Shown here: positions 31,233 to 41,257 of the stretch, in pieces
Layout of the letters: every line of letters begins with the position of its first letter
How positions within the stretch are numbered: the stretch's first letter is position 1
Source: Nocardia acididurans
GTDB lineage: Bacteria > Actinomycetota > Actinomycetes > Mycobacteriales > Mycobacteriaceae
DNA length: 64,000 nt
Assembly: GCF_016741815.1 (NCBI RefSeq)
Contig: NZ_JAERRJ010000003.1
Coordinates: forward strand, 248,001-312,000
Direction of reading: 5' to 3'
Program-made: the position numbers and the translations under genes
Notes under the pieces: generated by a model
Seen by the model: the letters and a program-made list of their open reading frames with translations, nothing else
The model's database searches: none
What the model was told of the DNA's origin: nothing

Positions 31233-31419
31233 CTCGGGAAGGGCTCGGCGTGGGCACGGAATCGAGCCGGTCGCGGTGGTGCGATGCGATCCACCGAGAA
31301 TGCGCGATGACTCTGGCGGGATGTGCCATCACGGCGGGTGGCGCGAGCGAAGGCGATGCTGGACGTGTGACCAGAATCGCGCTACGTTACCCCTGGGTAC
31401 AACTTGGGAGACAGATCAC

Positions 31420-32841
31420 ATGACGACGGCGTCGGTTGGGGAACTCGGGCTCGTTGAACTCGCGAAGGCACTCGCGGACGGGACGGTCAGCTCGGTCGCG
31501 GCGACCGCGGCGGTGCTGGATCGTGTCGAAGCCAGTCAGGCGGGGCTGAACGCCTTCCGGATCGTGCGACGCGAACAGGCCCTGGCCGAAGCCGCGGCGG
31601 CGGACGAGAAGCTCGCGGCGGGGCAGCGCGCGCCGCTGCTCGGGGTGCCGCTGGCCATCAAGGACGACACCGACTTGGCCGGGACGCCAACGGCTTTCGG
31701 GTGCGGCGGGGATTTCCCGGTGAAGACCGAGGACGCGGAATCGGTACGGCGGCTGCGTGCGGCCGGGGCCGTCATCGTGGGGAAGACGAATACCTGCGAA
31801 CTCGGGCAGCTGCCGTTCACCAGCGGAAACGCGTTCGGGCACACCAGGAATCCGTGGCATGCGGGGCATACGCCGGGCGGATCGTCCGGCGGATCGGCGG
31901 CGGCGGTCGCGGCCGGATTGGTGCCCGCCGCACTGGGTTCCGATGGCGCGGGCTCGGTGCGCATTCCGGCGTCGTGGAACAACCTGGTGGGGATCAAGCC
32001 GCAGCGTGGACGCATCTCGACATGGCCGCTGCCGGAAGCGTTCCACGGGCTCACCGTGAACGGACCACTGGCACGCACCGTCGCGGATGCCGCACTCCTG
32101 CTGGACGCGGCGTCCGGGCCGCACGCCGGGGACCTGCACACCCCGCCCGTGCTGACGGTGTCGGACGCGGTGGGCCGGGATCCGGGGCGACTGCGCATCG
32201 CGCTCTCCCTGCGAATTCCGTTCACCGCCACCAGAACCGCGCTCGATCGCGAGGTGGAGGCCCGTGTCCGCGACACCGCCGGCACCCTGCGCAAGCTCGG
32301 GCACGAGGTGACCGTCGCCAACGTGCACTACGGCGTACTGTCGGGAGCCACCTTCCTGCCGCGCTCCATGGTCGGCATCCGTGAGGCCCTCGATCGCCTG
32401 CCCGGTGCGACCGTGGACCCCCGCACCAGGCACAACGCCGTCACCGGCCGTATCCTCGGCCCGCTGCTCCACGCGGCCCGGCAGGCGGAACCGTTGCTGC
32501 ACAGGCAGATCGGCGGCATCTTCAAGAACTTCGACGTGGTGCTCGCCCCGACCACCGCCACCCCACCCCCGGGGGTGCACGAGATCGACGGCATCGGCTC
32601 CTGGGCCACCGACGCCCTGATCACCGCGGCCTGCCCGTACACCTGGCCGTGGAATGTCCTCGGCTGGCCCGCCGTCAACGTCCCGGCGGGCTTCACCGCC
32701 TCCGGCCTGCCGGTGGGCGCTCAGCTCATGGGGCCCGCCAACTCCGAACCCCGGCTGGTTTCCCTTGCCGCCCAACTGGAATCGGAACTCCAGTGGCACA
32801 AGCAGCGGCCCGAGATCTGGTGGGAGCCTGCCGCCGCCTAG
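31420..32841 (+). CDS. amidase signature family hydrolase (AmiA2-like)
   Basis: A 473-residue amidase with the Ser-cisSer-Lys triad: Lys81 in AIKDDTD, cis-Ser in HTPGGSSGGSAAA (about 156) and nucleophile Ser179 in GSDGAGSVRIPA. It hydrolyses amides of unknown identity. The position beside recO and era matches Rv2363 (amiA2). ATG 31420 has GGGAG nine bases upstream. A CysTrp-type N-terminal extension or signal peptide is absent, so it is cytoplasmic. Confidence 0.92.
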   Translation: MTTASVGELGLVELAKALADGTVSSVAATAAVLDRVEASQAGLNAFRIVRREQALAEAAAADEKLAAGQRAPLLGVPLAIKDDTDLAGTPTAFGCGGDFPVKTEDAESVRRLRAAGAVIVGKTNTCELGQLPFTSGNAFGHTRNPWHAGHTPGGSSGGSAAAVAAGLVPAALGSDGAGSVRIPASWNNLVGIKPQRGRISTWPLPEAFHGLTVNGPLARTVADAALLLDAASGPHAGDLHTPPVLTVSDAVGRDPGRLRIALSLRIPFTATRTALDREVEARVRDTAGTLRKLGHEVTVANVHYGVLSGATFLPRSMVGIREALDRLPGATVDPRTRHNAVTGRILGPLLHAARQAEPLLHRQIGGIFKNFDVVLAPTTATPPPGVHEIDGIGSWATDALITAACPYTWPWNVLGWPAVNVPAGFTASGLPVGAQLMGPANSEPRLVSLAAQLESELQWHKQRPEIWWEPAAA

Positions 32842-32914
32842 GGTTCGCGCCCACCTGTGTGGATCGCGGCCACAACCATGCCGGGACGACGCGGGTGCTT
32901 GCCGCCGAGAGTGC

Positions 32915-33277
32915 TCAGCTCTCGGCGCTGCCCCGGCTGCCGGTGAAGCGGCTGCCGAGGAAGGCCACGTAGGCGAAGAGGCCGATGGCTCCGAGGGCGC
33001 GGGTGCGGCGGAAGGTGATGGCCAGGCCGAGCAGGAGTTCGGTGAGGCCGTTGCTGTAGGTCCAGCGGCGGGTGTCGCGGGGGAAGGCCAGTTTGGTCAG
33101 GGGTTCGAAGGCGCCGGGGGCCGTGAAGTGGGCCGCGCCGGCGCCGGCCAGGCCGAGGCCGAAGAGGCGGGCGGGGACGCTGTCCGGGGTGCGGGCATTG
33201 ATCACGACCGGGTTCTTCGGGGTCTTGCCCGCTACCAGGGCCTGGCCCGCCTGCTTCGTGCGCTTGCGCTCACCCAT
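32915..33277 (-). CDS. small DoxX-like membrane protein
   Basis: A 120-residue protein with a basic N-terminus (MGERKRTKQAGQA) and three to four hydrophobic segments (RLFGLGLAGAGAAHF, NGLTELLLGLAI, ALGAIGLFAYVAFLG). The pattern resembles DoxX-like integral membrane proteins. AGGAG lies five bases before ATG 33277. It is downstream of era on the same strand. No function is assigned. Confidence 0.65.
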   Translation of the reverse strand: MGERKRTKQAGQALVAGKTPKNPVVINARTPDSVPARLFGLGLAGAGAAHFTAPGAFEPLTKLAFPRDTRRWTYSNGLTELLLGLAITFRRTRALGAIGLFAYVAFLGSRFTGSRGSAES

Positions 33278-33332
33278 GTACCCACTCCTAGTCCACATCG
33301 ACTTTGTCTGGGACAGTCTGGCACAGGAAAGA

Positions 33333-34274
33333 TCAGAAACCCAGCTTGCCCAGCTGCTTGGGGTCGCGCTGCCAATCCTTGGCCACCTTCACGTGCAGGT
33401 GCAGGTAGATGCGCACACCGAGGATGTGCTCGATCTGCTTGCGGGCGTTGGTGCCGACCTCTTTCAGGCGAGCGCCGCCCTTGCCGATGATGATGGCCTT
33501 CTGGCTCGGGCGTTCCACGTAGAGCAGGGCGTGGACGTCGAGCATTTCCTGCGCGGAGCGACGGCGATCGGACTCCGACTCGTCCTCCTCGCGCGGGAGC
33601 ACCTCCTCGATGACCACGGCCAGCGAGTGCGGGAGCTCGTCGCGCACGCCCTCGAGCGCGGCCTCGCGGATGAGCTCGGCCATGAGGGTTTCCTCGGGCT
33701 CGTCGGTGAGCTCACCGTCCGGGTAGAAGGCCGGGCCCTCGGGCATCTGCGAGGCGATGACATCGACGAGCACCTCGACCTGTTCGCCCTTGACCGCCGA
33801 CACCGGCACCACCTCGGCCTCGGGGCCGAGCAGCGCCGAGACCGCCATGAGCTGGTGCGCGACCTGGTCGCGGGACACCTTGTCGATCTTGGTGACCACG
33901 CCGAGCAGCGTCGTCTTCGGGGCCATCGTCTTGATCTGATCGACGATCCACCGGTCACCGGGGCCGATCTTCTCGTCCGCCGGAATGCAGACGGCGATCA
34001 CATCGACCTCGGAATACGTATCGCGCACCAGATCGTTCAGCCGCTGGCCGAGCAGGGTGCGCGGCCGATGCAGACCCGGCGTGTCCACCAGGATCAACTG
34101 CGCGTGCTCACGATGCACGATGCCGCGAATGGTGTGCCGCGTGGTCTGCGGCCGAGAGGAGGTGATGGCGATCTTCTGCCCCACCATGGCATTGGTGAGC
34201 GTGGACTTGCCGGTGTTCGGCCGCCCCACGAAACAGACGAAACCAGAACGGAATTCGGAATCCTTGCCGGTCAT
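33333..34274 (-). CDS. era: GTPase Era
   Basis: A 313-residue GTPase that helps mature 16S rRNA and assemble the 30S subunit. It shows G1 GRPNTGKST, G3 DTPG, G4 TKID, G5 SAVKGE, and the C-terminal KH domain with IIGKGGARLKEVG. ATG 34274 overlaps the stop of the upstream gene by four bases, so translation is coupled. It matches Rv2364c in place and length. Confidence 0.96.
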   Translation of the reverse strand: MTGKDSEFRSGFVCFVGRPNTGKSTLTNAMVGQKIAITSSRPQTTRHTIRGIVHREHAQLILVDTPGLHRPRTLLGQRLNDLVRDTYSEVDVIAVCIPADEKIGPGDRWIVDQIKTMAPKTTLLGVVTKIDKVSRDQVAHQLMAVSALLGPEAEVVPVSAVKGEQVEVLVDVIASQMPEGPAFYPDGELTDEPEETLMAELIREAALEGVRDELPHSLAVVIEEVLPREEDESESDRRRSAQEMLDVHALLYVERPSQKAIIIGKGGARLKEVGTNARKQIEHILGVRIYLHLHVKVAKDWQRDPKQLGKLGF

Positions 34275-34726
34275 TCGAATGCCTCCGATTCGGTGTCGAG
34301 GTCGAAGCCTTCCGGAACAGCGCGCACGCCCGCCGCATCACCGGCCTCGGAACGTTGTGCGGCGATGGGGTTCTCGACCCCGTACGGGTCACGGGCGTCC
34401 TCGATGGTGTCGTACACCACGCCCTTGCGATCGGTGAAGACGATCCGCGCGGAGGAGGAGACCTCCCGCACCGCACCGACACCCGGATCGGAGAATTTGC
34501 CGCCGACCACGACCGCGGCCTCGAAACCCTCTGCGCCACTGGAGATGGCGGCCGCCACGGCCGACTGCAACGCGGTCAGCTTGAGGGTGCTCAGCGCCAC
34601 CTCCCCGGCCGCGTAGGTGCGCCCGTCCGAATCACGCACGGCCGCACCGCCGTTGCCGCCGGTCCGGCCCATGGCCCCGCGCGCCAGGACCAGCAGCTTG
34701 TTGTCCTCGGCATCCAGTTCAGTCAT
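34271..34726 (-). CDS. cytidine-deaminase-fold protein (Rv2365c-like), probably without deaminase activity
   Basis: A 151-residue protein. The segments [30 protein letters not shown] and [25 protein letters not shown] follow the cytidine deaminase fold, but the zinc-binding His-Ala-Glu and PCxxC motifs are missing. It sits between era and the CNNM gene and overlaps both, as Rv2365c does. A structural or ribosome-related role is guesswork. Confidence 0.82.
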   Translation of the reverse strand: MTELDAEDNKLLVLARGAMGRTGGNGGAAVRDSDGRTYAAGEVALSTLKLTALQSAVAAAISSGAEGFEAAVVVGGKFSDPGVGAVREVSSSARIVFTDRKGVVYDTIEDARDPYGVENPIAAQRSEAGDAAGVRAVPEGFDLDTESEAFE

Positions 34727-36044
34727 CGGCCTCTCCGTCCTCGTGTGCGCCGATGCCCGGCTCGGCTTCGCCCGCTTCGGTTTTCGTCTTCTCCGGGGCG
34801 CGCTTCACCACGACCGTGTGCACCCGCACCCGGCCGCGCGCGTCCGCGCCGCCCTCACCCTTGAGTTGCAGTCCGTGGATCACGGCCTTGGAGCCGGGCA
34901 GCGGCACGCGGCCCAGCGCGTGCGCGAGCAAGCCGCCGACGGTGTCGACGTCCTCGTCCTCGATCTGCATGCCGAACACATCGCCGAGATCCTCGACCGG
35001 AAGTCGCGCGGACACCCGGTATTTGCCGTGCCCGATGTCCTCGACGGGGGCGATCTCGTCCTTGTCGTATTCGTCGGCGATCTCACCGACGATCTCCTCG
35101 AGCACATCCTCGATGGTGACCAGCCCGGCGATACCGCCGTATTCGTCCACCAGCACCGCCATATGGTTTCTGCGCCGCTGCATTTCGTCGAGCAGCGCGT
35201 CCAGGGGCTTGGAGTCGGGGATGAACACGGCCGGGCGCATCACCTCGTGCACCCGCACCTTGCGGCTGCGATCCGCGTACGGCACAAGGTCTTTCAGGTA
35301 CACGATGCCGACGATGTCGTCGACGTTCTCGCCGATCACCGGGATCCGCGAATGCCCGGACCGCACAGCCAGATTCATGGCCTGCGCCGCGGTCTTGCCG
35401 GATTCGATCCACACCATCTCGGTGCGCGGCACCATGACCGCGCGGGCGGCCGTCTCGCCGAGCTCGAACACCGACTGGATCATGCGGCGTTCCTCGTCGT
35501 CCACCACGCCGCGCTCACCCGCGAGATCCACCACCTCACGCAGTTCGATCTCGGAGGCGAAGGGGCCGTTGCGGAAACCCTTACCAGGGGTGATGGCATT
35601 ACCGACCAGAATGAGCAGCTTGCTGATCGGGCCCAGCAGCGAGCCGATGGCCTGCAGCGGCAGCGACGCGCCCAGCGCCAGCGAGTAGGCGTGTTGACGG
35701 CCCAGCGTGCGCGGCCCGACACCGATGACCAGGTAGTCCACCAGCACCATGACGGCCGCCGTGATGACCAGCGCCTGCACTTCGCTGAGCCAGTCCATGA
35801 GCACCGCGGCCAGCAGCACCGTCGCGGTGATCTCGCACAGCACGCGCAGCAGCACCATGAGGTTCACATAGCGCGGCCGGTCGGCGATGATGCGGGCCAG
35901 CCGGGCCGCACCCGGGCGTTCGGCGCGCACCATATCGTCAACGCGCGCAGCGGAAATGGTGTTCAGCGCCGAATCGAGCGCCGCGAAAACGCCGCCGGCG
36001 GGGACCAATACGATCGCGAGCAGCAGTAGAACTATCGAATTCAC
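34719..36044 (-). CDS. CNNM/CorC-type membrane protein with CBS pair
   Basis: A 441-residue protein. The N-terminal DUF21 membrane domain (about 1-180, three to four helices) is followed by two CBS domains (about 200-330, with [11 protein letters not shown] and [18 protein letters not shown]) and a C-terminal CorC/HlyC domain ending in an acidic tail. Relatives mediate or regulate Mg2+/Co2+ efflux. GTG 36044 overlaps the ybeY stop as GTGA. It matches Rv2366c. Confidence 0.92.
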   Translation of the reverse strand: MNSIVLLLLAIVLVPAGGVFAALDSALNTISAARVDDMVRAERPGAARLARIIADRPRYVNLMVLLRVLCEITATVLLAAVLMDWLSEVQALVITAAVMVLVDYLVIGVGPRTLGRQHAYSLALGASLPLQAIGSLLGPISKLLILVGNAITPGKGFRNGPFASEIELREVVDLAGERGVVDDEERRMIQSVFELGETAARAVMVPRTEMVWIESGKTAAQAMNLAVRSGHSRIPVIGENVDDIVGIVYLKDLVPYADRSRKVRVHEVMRPAVFIPDSKPLDALLDEMQRRRNHMAVLVDEYGGIAGLVTIEDVLEEIVGEIADEYDKDEIAPVEDIGHGKYRVSARLPVEDLGDVFGMQIEDEDVDTVGGLLAHALGRVPLPGSKAVIHGLQLKGEGGADARGRVRVHTVVVKRAPEKTKTEAGEAEPGIGAHEDGEADD

Positions 36045-36595
36045 GCGGGATCCAACGGATCACCGGCATCGGTGAAACCGGTCTTGCCCAGCAGACGGCG
36101 ATCACGTTCGGCGAGGGCGGCGCGGCGCTGTTCCTCGCGCACGCTCTCGTACCAGCCCTCCAGCAGGGAGGCCTGGAGCGCGAACATCTCCTTCTCCTCC
36201 TCCGGCTCGGCATGGTCGTAGCCGAGCAGGTGCAGGACGCCGTGCACGGTGAGCAGGGCGAGCTCGTGATCCATGGAGTGCCCGGCCTTCTCGGCCTGCT
36301 GGGCCGCGAACTCCGGGCACAGCACGATATCGCCCAGCATGGACGGGCCGGGCTCGGCGGCGTCGGGACGCCCGCCGGGCTCCAGCTCGTCCATGGGGAA
36401 CGACATCACGTCGGTCGGACCGGGCAGGTCCATCCAGCGCATGTGCAGATCGGCCATGGTGTCGAGATCGACCAGCACCATCGACAGCTCGGCAGCCGGA
36501 TGGACGTCCATCTGACCGATCGCGAAGCGTGCGACGCTGACCAGTTCTTCTTCGGATACCTCGATACCCGATTCGTTGGCGATCTCGATGCTCAC
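36041..36595 (-). CDS. ybeY: endoribonuclease YbeY
   Basis: A 184-residue zinc-dependent RNase for 16S rRNA 3'-end maturation and ribosome quality control. The zinc motif is [16 protein letters not shown], and [11 protein letters not shown] is the usual conserved loop. The start is GTG 36595 (SIEIANESG...), matching the N-terminus of Rv2367c; no clear Shine-Dalgarno precedes it, and the gene lies 22 bp after phoH, so coupling is likely. Confidence 0.95.
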   Translation of the reverse strand: MSIEIANESGIEVSEEELVSVARFAIGQMDVHPAAELSMVLVDLDTMADLHMRWMDLPGPTDVMSFPMDELEPGGRPDAAEPGPSMLGDIVLCPEFAAQQAEKAGHSMDHELALLTVHGVLHLLGYDHAEPEEEKEMFALQASLLEGWYESVREEQRRAALAERDRRLLGKTGFTDAGDPLDPA

Positions 36596-36617
36596 CCGAT
36601 AAGGGTACGGGCCGAGG

Positions 36618-37727
36618 TCAGCGCCGCTCGCCTCGGCTCGCGGCACGCCGCTGTGCCCGATTGCCCGTGTAGTGCACGGTGGCCGGAGGCCGCGTCTCGT
36701 TCTCGTACCGGTCATAGGCGTCGACGATCGCCCCGACCAGGCGGTGACGCACCACATCCGCGCTGGTGAGCTCGGAAATATGGATGTCGTCGATACCGGT
36801 CAGGATCTCCGTCGCCGCCCGCAGGCCGGAACGCGAGTTGTTGGGCAGGTCGACCTGGGTGATGTCACCCGTCACCACGATCTTGGAACCGAAGCCCAGA
36901 CGGGTGAGGAACATCTTCATCTGCTCGGCCGTGGTGTTCTGCGCCTCGTCGAGAATGATGAACGAATCGTTCAGCGTGCGACCGCGCATATACGCCAGCG
37001 GCGCGACCTCGATGACACCCGCCGCCATGAGCTTCGGAATGGCTTCCGGATCCATCATGTCGTGCAGGGCGTCGTAGAGCGGGCGCAGATACGGGTCGAT
37101 CTTCTCGTTGAGGGTGCCCGGCAGGAAGCCGAGCCGCTCACCCGCCTCCACCGCCGGACGCGTCAGGATGATGCGGGTGACCTGCTTGGTCTGCAACGCC
37201 TGCACGGCCTTCGCCATGGCCAGATAGGTTTTGCCGGTACCGGCCGGGCCCACACCGAACACGATGGTGTGCGCGTCGATGGCGTCGACATAGCGCTTCT
37301 GGTTGAGCGTCTTGGGGCGGATGGTCTTGCCGCGCCGGGACAGGATGTCCAGGCTCAGCACCTCGGCCGGGGAATCCGAGGAACCCTCGGTGAGCATGGA
37401 GTACGTGTGCCGCACCGCCTCCGGCGTCACCACGCGATTGCGCGCGGTCAATGCCACAAGCTGCGCAACCACCCGTTCCGCGAGCGCGACGTCGGCGGGC
37501 TTGCCGGTGAGCGTCACGGAATTGCCGCGGACATGGATGTCGGCAATGAGAAGGCGCTCGAGTTCACGCAGGTTCTCATCAGCCGAACCCAGGAATCCGA
37601 ACACCGACTCCGGTGCCAATTCGATGCTGGAACGAACGGTCCGCCCCGCCGGTCCGGACCCGTTGCCACCGGCCCCGATGCCGGCGGTGGGCGTGTTCTG
37701 GTCGCCGATTTCGCCTGGTGTTCTCAA
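36618..37727 (-). CDS. phoH: PhoH-like ATPase
   Basis: A 369-residue P-loop ATPase of the PhoH1 type. It has an N-terminal KH-like segment ([20 protein letters not shown]), Walker [27 protein letters not shown], Walker [11 protein letters not shown] and sensor GDITQVDLP. Its role is probably in RNA metabolism together with YbeY. The first start codon after an in-frame TAG is TTG at 37727, which gives the expected length; no good Shine-Dalgarno is visible. It heads the phoH-ybeY-CNNM-CDA-era operon. Confidence 0.93.
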   Translation of the reverse strand: MRTPGEIGDQNTPTAGIGAGGNGSGPAGRTVRSSIELAPESVFGFLGSADENLRELERLLIADIHVRGNSVTLTGKPADVALAERVVAQLVALTARNRVVTPEAVRHTYSMLTEGSSDSPAEVLSLDILSRRGKTIRPKTLNQKRYVDAIDAHTIVFGVGPAGTGKTYLAMAKAVQALQTKQVTRIILTRPAVEAGERLGFLPGTLNEKIDPYLRPLYDALHDMMDPEAIPKLMAAGVIEVAPLAYMRGRTLNDSFIILDEAQNTTAEQMKMFLTRLGFGSKIVVTGDITQVDLPNNSRSGLRAATEILTGIDDIHISELTSADVVRHRLVGAIVDAYDRYENETRPPATVHYTGNRAQRRAASRGERR

Positions 37728-37898
37728 AAGTGGCTATAGCCTGCTTTCCGGTCTCGAGCGTCACAATCTTTGACCAAAGTTTACCGCCGACCACCGACAG
37801 CGCCCAGTGAATAAGCCGCTACCACCAGGTGTGAAGCGAGATCGCCGCCACGCTGCGGCCGGGGTGTTATCGGGACAGACCGGGCGTGCCGCCGAAAG

Positions 37899-38810
37899 TC
37901 ATTCCGGGGCAAGCGGGTCCGGGCCGAACGCACCCGCCCAGGCCACGGTGAAGTCGCGGAAGCGGCGGACGGCCTCCGAATGCGCGGTATTGACCGACCA
38001 GATCAGGCCGACATCGCGGGTCGCGTGCGGGTCGGCGAGGGGTATCAGGGCGGGACCCGGCTGCGGGCCGCCCATCGGCTCCTCCAGCGGCACCACCGAC
38101 ACGCCCAGGCCCACCGCCACCAGACCGGCGATGGTGCCCAGATTGCTGCACTCGAAGGTGATGCGGGGGCGGAAATCGGCTGCGGCACAGAGATCGTCGA
38201 GCACATGACGCATACCGAACCCCGGATGCATGGCGATGAAATCGGCGTCGGCCACCTCTCCGAGGCGCACCTGCCTACGGCCCGCGAGCCGATGATCGGC
38301 GGGTACCGCCAGTGCCAGGCGCTGCCGCAGCAGCGGCCGCCAGCCCAGCCCCGCCGCCGACGGTTTCGGGGAGACGAGGCCCAGGTCGGCGTTTCCGGTG
38401 CGGACCGCCGCCGTCACCACGTCGGCGGCATCCTGATCGAGGGTGAAGGTGACGCGGCCCGAGGTGCGCCGGAATCCGGCGATGAGTTCCGGGATCACGC
38501 GCGCGCCCAGGGAATGCTGGAACGCCAGCCGCACCACACCCAGTGCCGGATTCGCCAGATCGGCCAGTTGCCGTGCGGCGGCATCGAGTTCGGATTGGGC
38601 ACGGCGGACGTGCTCGTAGTAGATCCGGCCGGACTCGTTGAGCGTCAACCGTTTCCCGTGCCGATCGAAAAGCTCTACTCCCAAACGCCTTTCGAGCCGG
38701 GCCAGCATGCGCGACAGGGTCGGCTGCGTGAGGTGCAGACGCTCGGCGGCCGCTCCGACCCGCTCCAGCTCGGCGAGGGTGAGGAACCAGTGCAGATCGT
38801 CACTCGACAT
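37899..38810 (-). CDS. LysR-family regulator of the divergent MFS transporter
   Basis: A 303-residue LysR regulator. The winged helix-turn-helix domain (HWFLTLAELERVGAAAERLHLTQPTLSRML) is followed by a periplasmic-binding-protein-like effector domain. It is transcribed away from an MFS gene 100 bp distant, the standard arrangement for control of its neighbour. The effector is unknown. Confidence 0.92.
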   Translation of the reverse strand: MSSDDLHWFLTLAELERVGAAAERLHLTQPTLSRMLARLERRLGVELFDRHGKRLTLNESGRIYYEHVRRAQSELDAAARQLADLANPALGVVRLAFQHSLGARVIPELIAGFRRTSGRVTFTLDQDAADVVTAAVRTGNADLGLVSPKPSAAGLGWRPLLRQRLALAVPADHRLAGRRQVRLGEVADADFIAMHPGFGMRHVLDDLCAAADFRPRITFECSNLGTIAGLVAVGLGVSVVPLEEPMGGPQPGPALIPLADPHATRDVGLIWSVNTAHSEAVRRFRDFTVAWAGAFGPDPLAPE

Positions 38811-38847
38811 GGTCGGCCTCCCGCCGGTAGCTCCACTAATGCCTCAG

Positions 38848-38875
38848 ATGCATGAAGATGCCAGTCATTATGCAT
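38848..38875. promoter_or_regulatory. paired ATGCAT sites between lysR and MFS genes
   Basis: Two ATGCAT palindromes at 38848-38853 and 38870-38875 have centres 22 bp apart, two turns of the helix. They lie in the 100-bp divergent promoter region, where a LysR tetramer would bind. Confidence 0.35.
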
Positions 38876-38910
38876 TTCCTTTCCCAGCGGCCCGCGCCCA
38901 CGCTCGGAGG

Positions 38911-40197
38911 ATGACCCCGCCGACCACCCCGGACACCGACTCCACCCCGCCGCCGTCCGCAGGCGGAGCACCCGAACGACCGCAACCGCCGGTAGACCGG
39001 GCACATGATCGGCGAATCACGCTGGCGCTCTTCGCCGCCGGGCTCACCACCTTCGCGTCCATGTACAGCGCGCAGGCCCTGCTGCCGAGCCTGTCGACGG
39101 CGTTCGGGGCCACGCCCGCCCACGCCGCCCTCGCGGTCTCGCTGACGACCGGGCTGCTCGCGGTGGCGATCGTGCCGGTGAGCGTGCTGTCGAACCGCTT
39201 CGGCCGTACCCGCGTCATGCAGGTCTCGGCGGTGACGACCTGCGTGATCGGCCTGCTGCTGCCGTTCAGCCCCAGCCTGGACATGCTGCTGGCGGGCCGG
39301 GCATTGCAGGGGATCGCGCTGGCGGGTGTGCCCGCGGTGGCCATGGCCTATCTGGCAGAGGAGCTCGGCACCGCCGGACTCGGCGCCGCCATGGGCATCT
39401 ACATCTCCGGCACCAGCATCGGAGGGCTTGCGGGACGACTGATTCCGGCACTCACCCTGGAGGCGGCAACATGGCGATGGGCGGCGCTGGCGGTCGCGAT
39501 CGTCGCGGCCGGATGCACGGCCTGGTTCATCCGCGCCCTACCCGAATCCCGCCGATTCACCCCGAGCCCACTCCAATTCCGCACCCTCACAACAGATCTG
39601 ACAGGGCACCTCCGAGATCGCACCCTACTCCCCCTCTTCGCCCTAGCCTTCCTCCTGGCGGGCGGCTTCACCGCCACCTACAACTTCCTGGGCTTCCGCC
39701 TGACCTCCACCCCCTTCGAATTATCCGAAGCCACAGCGGGTTCGGTCTTCCTCATGTACCTGGCGGGCACCGCCTCCGCCACCCTGTCCGGCCGTCTGGC
39801 CGATCGCATCGGCCGCACCCGCGTCCTGGCCTTCGCCATCGCGACCATGTCGACCGGCCTCCTGCTCACCCTCCCCGACCACCTCCCCACCCTCCTCCTC
39901 GGCATATTCCTCTGCACGGCAGGCTTCTTCGCAGGCCACGCGGTAGCAAGCGGCTGGGTCAGCGCAGCAGCCGAAGGCAACCGCGCCGCCGCCTCCTCCC
40001 TCTACGTCTTCGCCTACTACCTGGGCAACTCTGTTCTCGGCGCCACCGCCGGCCTCGCCTTCGGCCACCTGGGCTGGCCCGGCCTGACCACATCCGTGGC
40101 CACCCTCCTCGCCCTCGCAGCCGCCCTCACTACAATCCTGTCGCTACGCTCGCGCCACCCGGCCCGGCACCGACCGGCGCTGGTATCGGGCGGTTAG
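38911..40197 (+). CDS. MFS transporter (YnfM-like efflux type)
   Basis: A 428-residue protein with twelve predicted membrane helices. The loop between helices 2 and 3 is LSNRFGRTRVMQ, and the second half repeats it as LADRIGRTRVLAF. It has the usual drug/metabolite efflux design. ATG 38911 follows CGGAGG directly, closer than usual; an in-frame ATG at 38839 would add 24 residues. It is divergent from its likely LysR regulator. Its stop overlaps the convergent next gene's stop by three bases. Confidence 0.88.
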   Translation: MTPPTTPDTDSTPPPSAGGAPERPQPPVDRAHDRRITLALFAAGLTTFASMYSAQALLPSLSTAFGATPAHAALAVSLTTGLLAVAIVPVSVLSNRFGRTRVMQVSAVTTCVIGLLLPFSPSLDMLLAGRALQGIALAGVPAVAMAYLAEELGTAGLGAAMGIYISGTSIGGLAGRLIPALTLEAATWRWAALAVAIVAAGCTAWFIRALPESRRFTPSPLQFRTLTTDLTGHLRDRTLLPLFALAFLLAGGFTATYNFLGFRLTSTPFELSEATAGSVFLMYLAGTASATLSGRLADRIGRTRVLAFAIATMSTGLLLTLPDHLPTLLLGIFLCTAGFFAGHAVASGWVSAAAEGNRAAASSLYVFAYYLGNSVLGATAGLAFGHLGWPGLTTSVATLLALAAALTTILSLRSRHPARHRPALVSGG

Positions 40198-41177
40198 GTG
40201 AGCCCGAACTCCGCGATCAGGTCGCGGTAGCGGGTGTAGGCCGGTTTGGGCGTGTAGTCGTCGGTCGTGATGGCTAGCTGGGTGAGGGGTTCGTTGCGGG
40301 CGGAATCGGCGTCGCGGAGGCCGAAGAGTTCGTAGACGGTGATATTGGCCTCGGCGGCGCGGGCGGCGATGGTTCGGATCATGGATTCGAGGCGGGTGGC
40401 CTGGTCGGCGGGTGAGCGGTCGGGGGTCGTGGGGGTTCCGTTCTCGAAGATGTGGATTGGGATCTCGCGGCCGAGATGGGCTGCGGGGAGGCGGGTTTCG
40501 CGGAGGTGGTGGATCGCTTCGCGGGTGCGGGCGGGCAGGGCTGCGGCGGGGACCGGGGAGAAGGCGTCGGGGTACAGGGCCAGGCCGATGTAGTCGATGT
40601 GGGTGGCGAAGTCGGCGGGTGGGATGGCGGCCAGTGCGGTCCAGAAGGGGTCGTCGCCGCCCAGCCATTCCGCGGGTTCGGCTACCGAGAAGCCCACTGC
40701 CACATCGGGGTAGCCGGCGGCGTCCAGGGTGCGGCGGGCGTGGGGGATGCCGTGGACCAGGGCGTCGAGGACGCCGGGTGAGATGCCGTCGATCCAGGGG
40801 ATGGGGAAGTTGGGTTCGAGGGTGATCTGGAGGTAGCGGGCCAGGTGGCCGTAGCGGGCGATCACCCGGTCGATGAAGGCCAGCCAGCCGGGGAGGTCAG
40901 CGGTCTCGGGGAGGTAGCAGAGCACTAGGTCGAGGTGGCGGCGGTCGGTGTACCAGGGGTCGGGCATGGTGAGGGCGTGCAGGCGGGCTTCGGGGCGGAG
41001 TACCCGCGACTTGTCCGGATCTGCGGGGTCGCCGAGGTAGGACAGGTATTCGCGAATGATGAACGAGCCGGGGCCCTGGAGTTCTCGGACCAGGCGGTCG
41101 ATGGCGGCGGGATCGTCGGGTTTGCCGGTGTCGCGGCCGACCTGGCTTGCGGCGTAGATGCCGAAATCTAGGGGCAT
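40194..41177 (-). CDS. TIM-barrel glycoside-hydrolase-like protein
   Basis: A 327-residue protein starting MPLDFGIYAASQVGRD. The segments LQITLEPNFPIPWIDG, YPDVAVGFSVAEPAEW, HIDYIGLALYPDAFSP and IPIHIFENGTPTTP have the look of clan GH-A barrels, where the two Glu residues (in LEPN and FENG) could be acid/base and nucleophile. No signal peptide is visible, so it acts inside the cell if real. A frame extension to 41300 exists but runs through the operator. It is divergent from a TetR gene. Confidence 0.6.
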   Translation of the reverse strand: MPLDFGIYAASQVGRDTGKPDDPAAIDRLVRELQGPGSFIIREYLSYLGDPADPDKSRVLRPEARLHALTMPDPWYTDRRHLDLVLCYLPETADLPGWLAFIDRVIARYGHLARYLQITLEPNFPIPWIDGISPGVLDALVHGIPHARRTLDAAGYPDVAVGFSVAEPAEWLGGDDPFWTALAAIPPADFATHIDYIGLALYPDAFSPVPAAALPARTREAIHHLRETRLPAAHLGREIPIHIFENGTPTTPDRSPADQATRLESMIRTIAARAAEANITVYELFGLRDADSARNEPLTQLAITTDDYTPKPAYTRYRDLIAEFGLT

Positions 41178-41198
41178 GGAATCGACCCTAACGCGAAT

Positions 41199-41228
41199 TT
41201 TGGTGTGACACCATATTTGGTGTGACAC
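41199..41228. promoter_or_regulatory. two direct copies of TTTGGTGTGACAC, probable TetR operators
   Basis: The 13-mer TTTGGTGTGACAC occurs at 41199-41211 and 41216-41228 with a 17-bp period. Each contains the near-palindrome GGTGTGACACC (perfect in the first copy). They cover the 80-bp gap between the divergent glycosidase-like and TetR genes. The TetR -10 (TATTAT, 41231-41236) abuts the second copy and a TAGGGT -10 for the other gene lies beside the first. Confidence 0.65.
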
Positions 41229-41257
41229 GGTATTATGCTTCGATCGAAAGGATGGTC

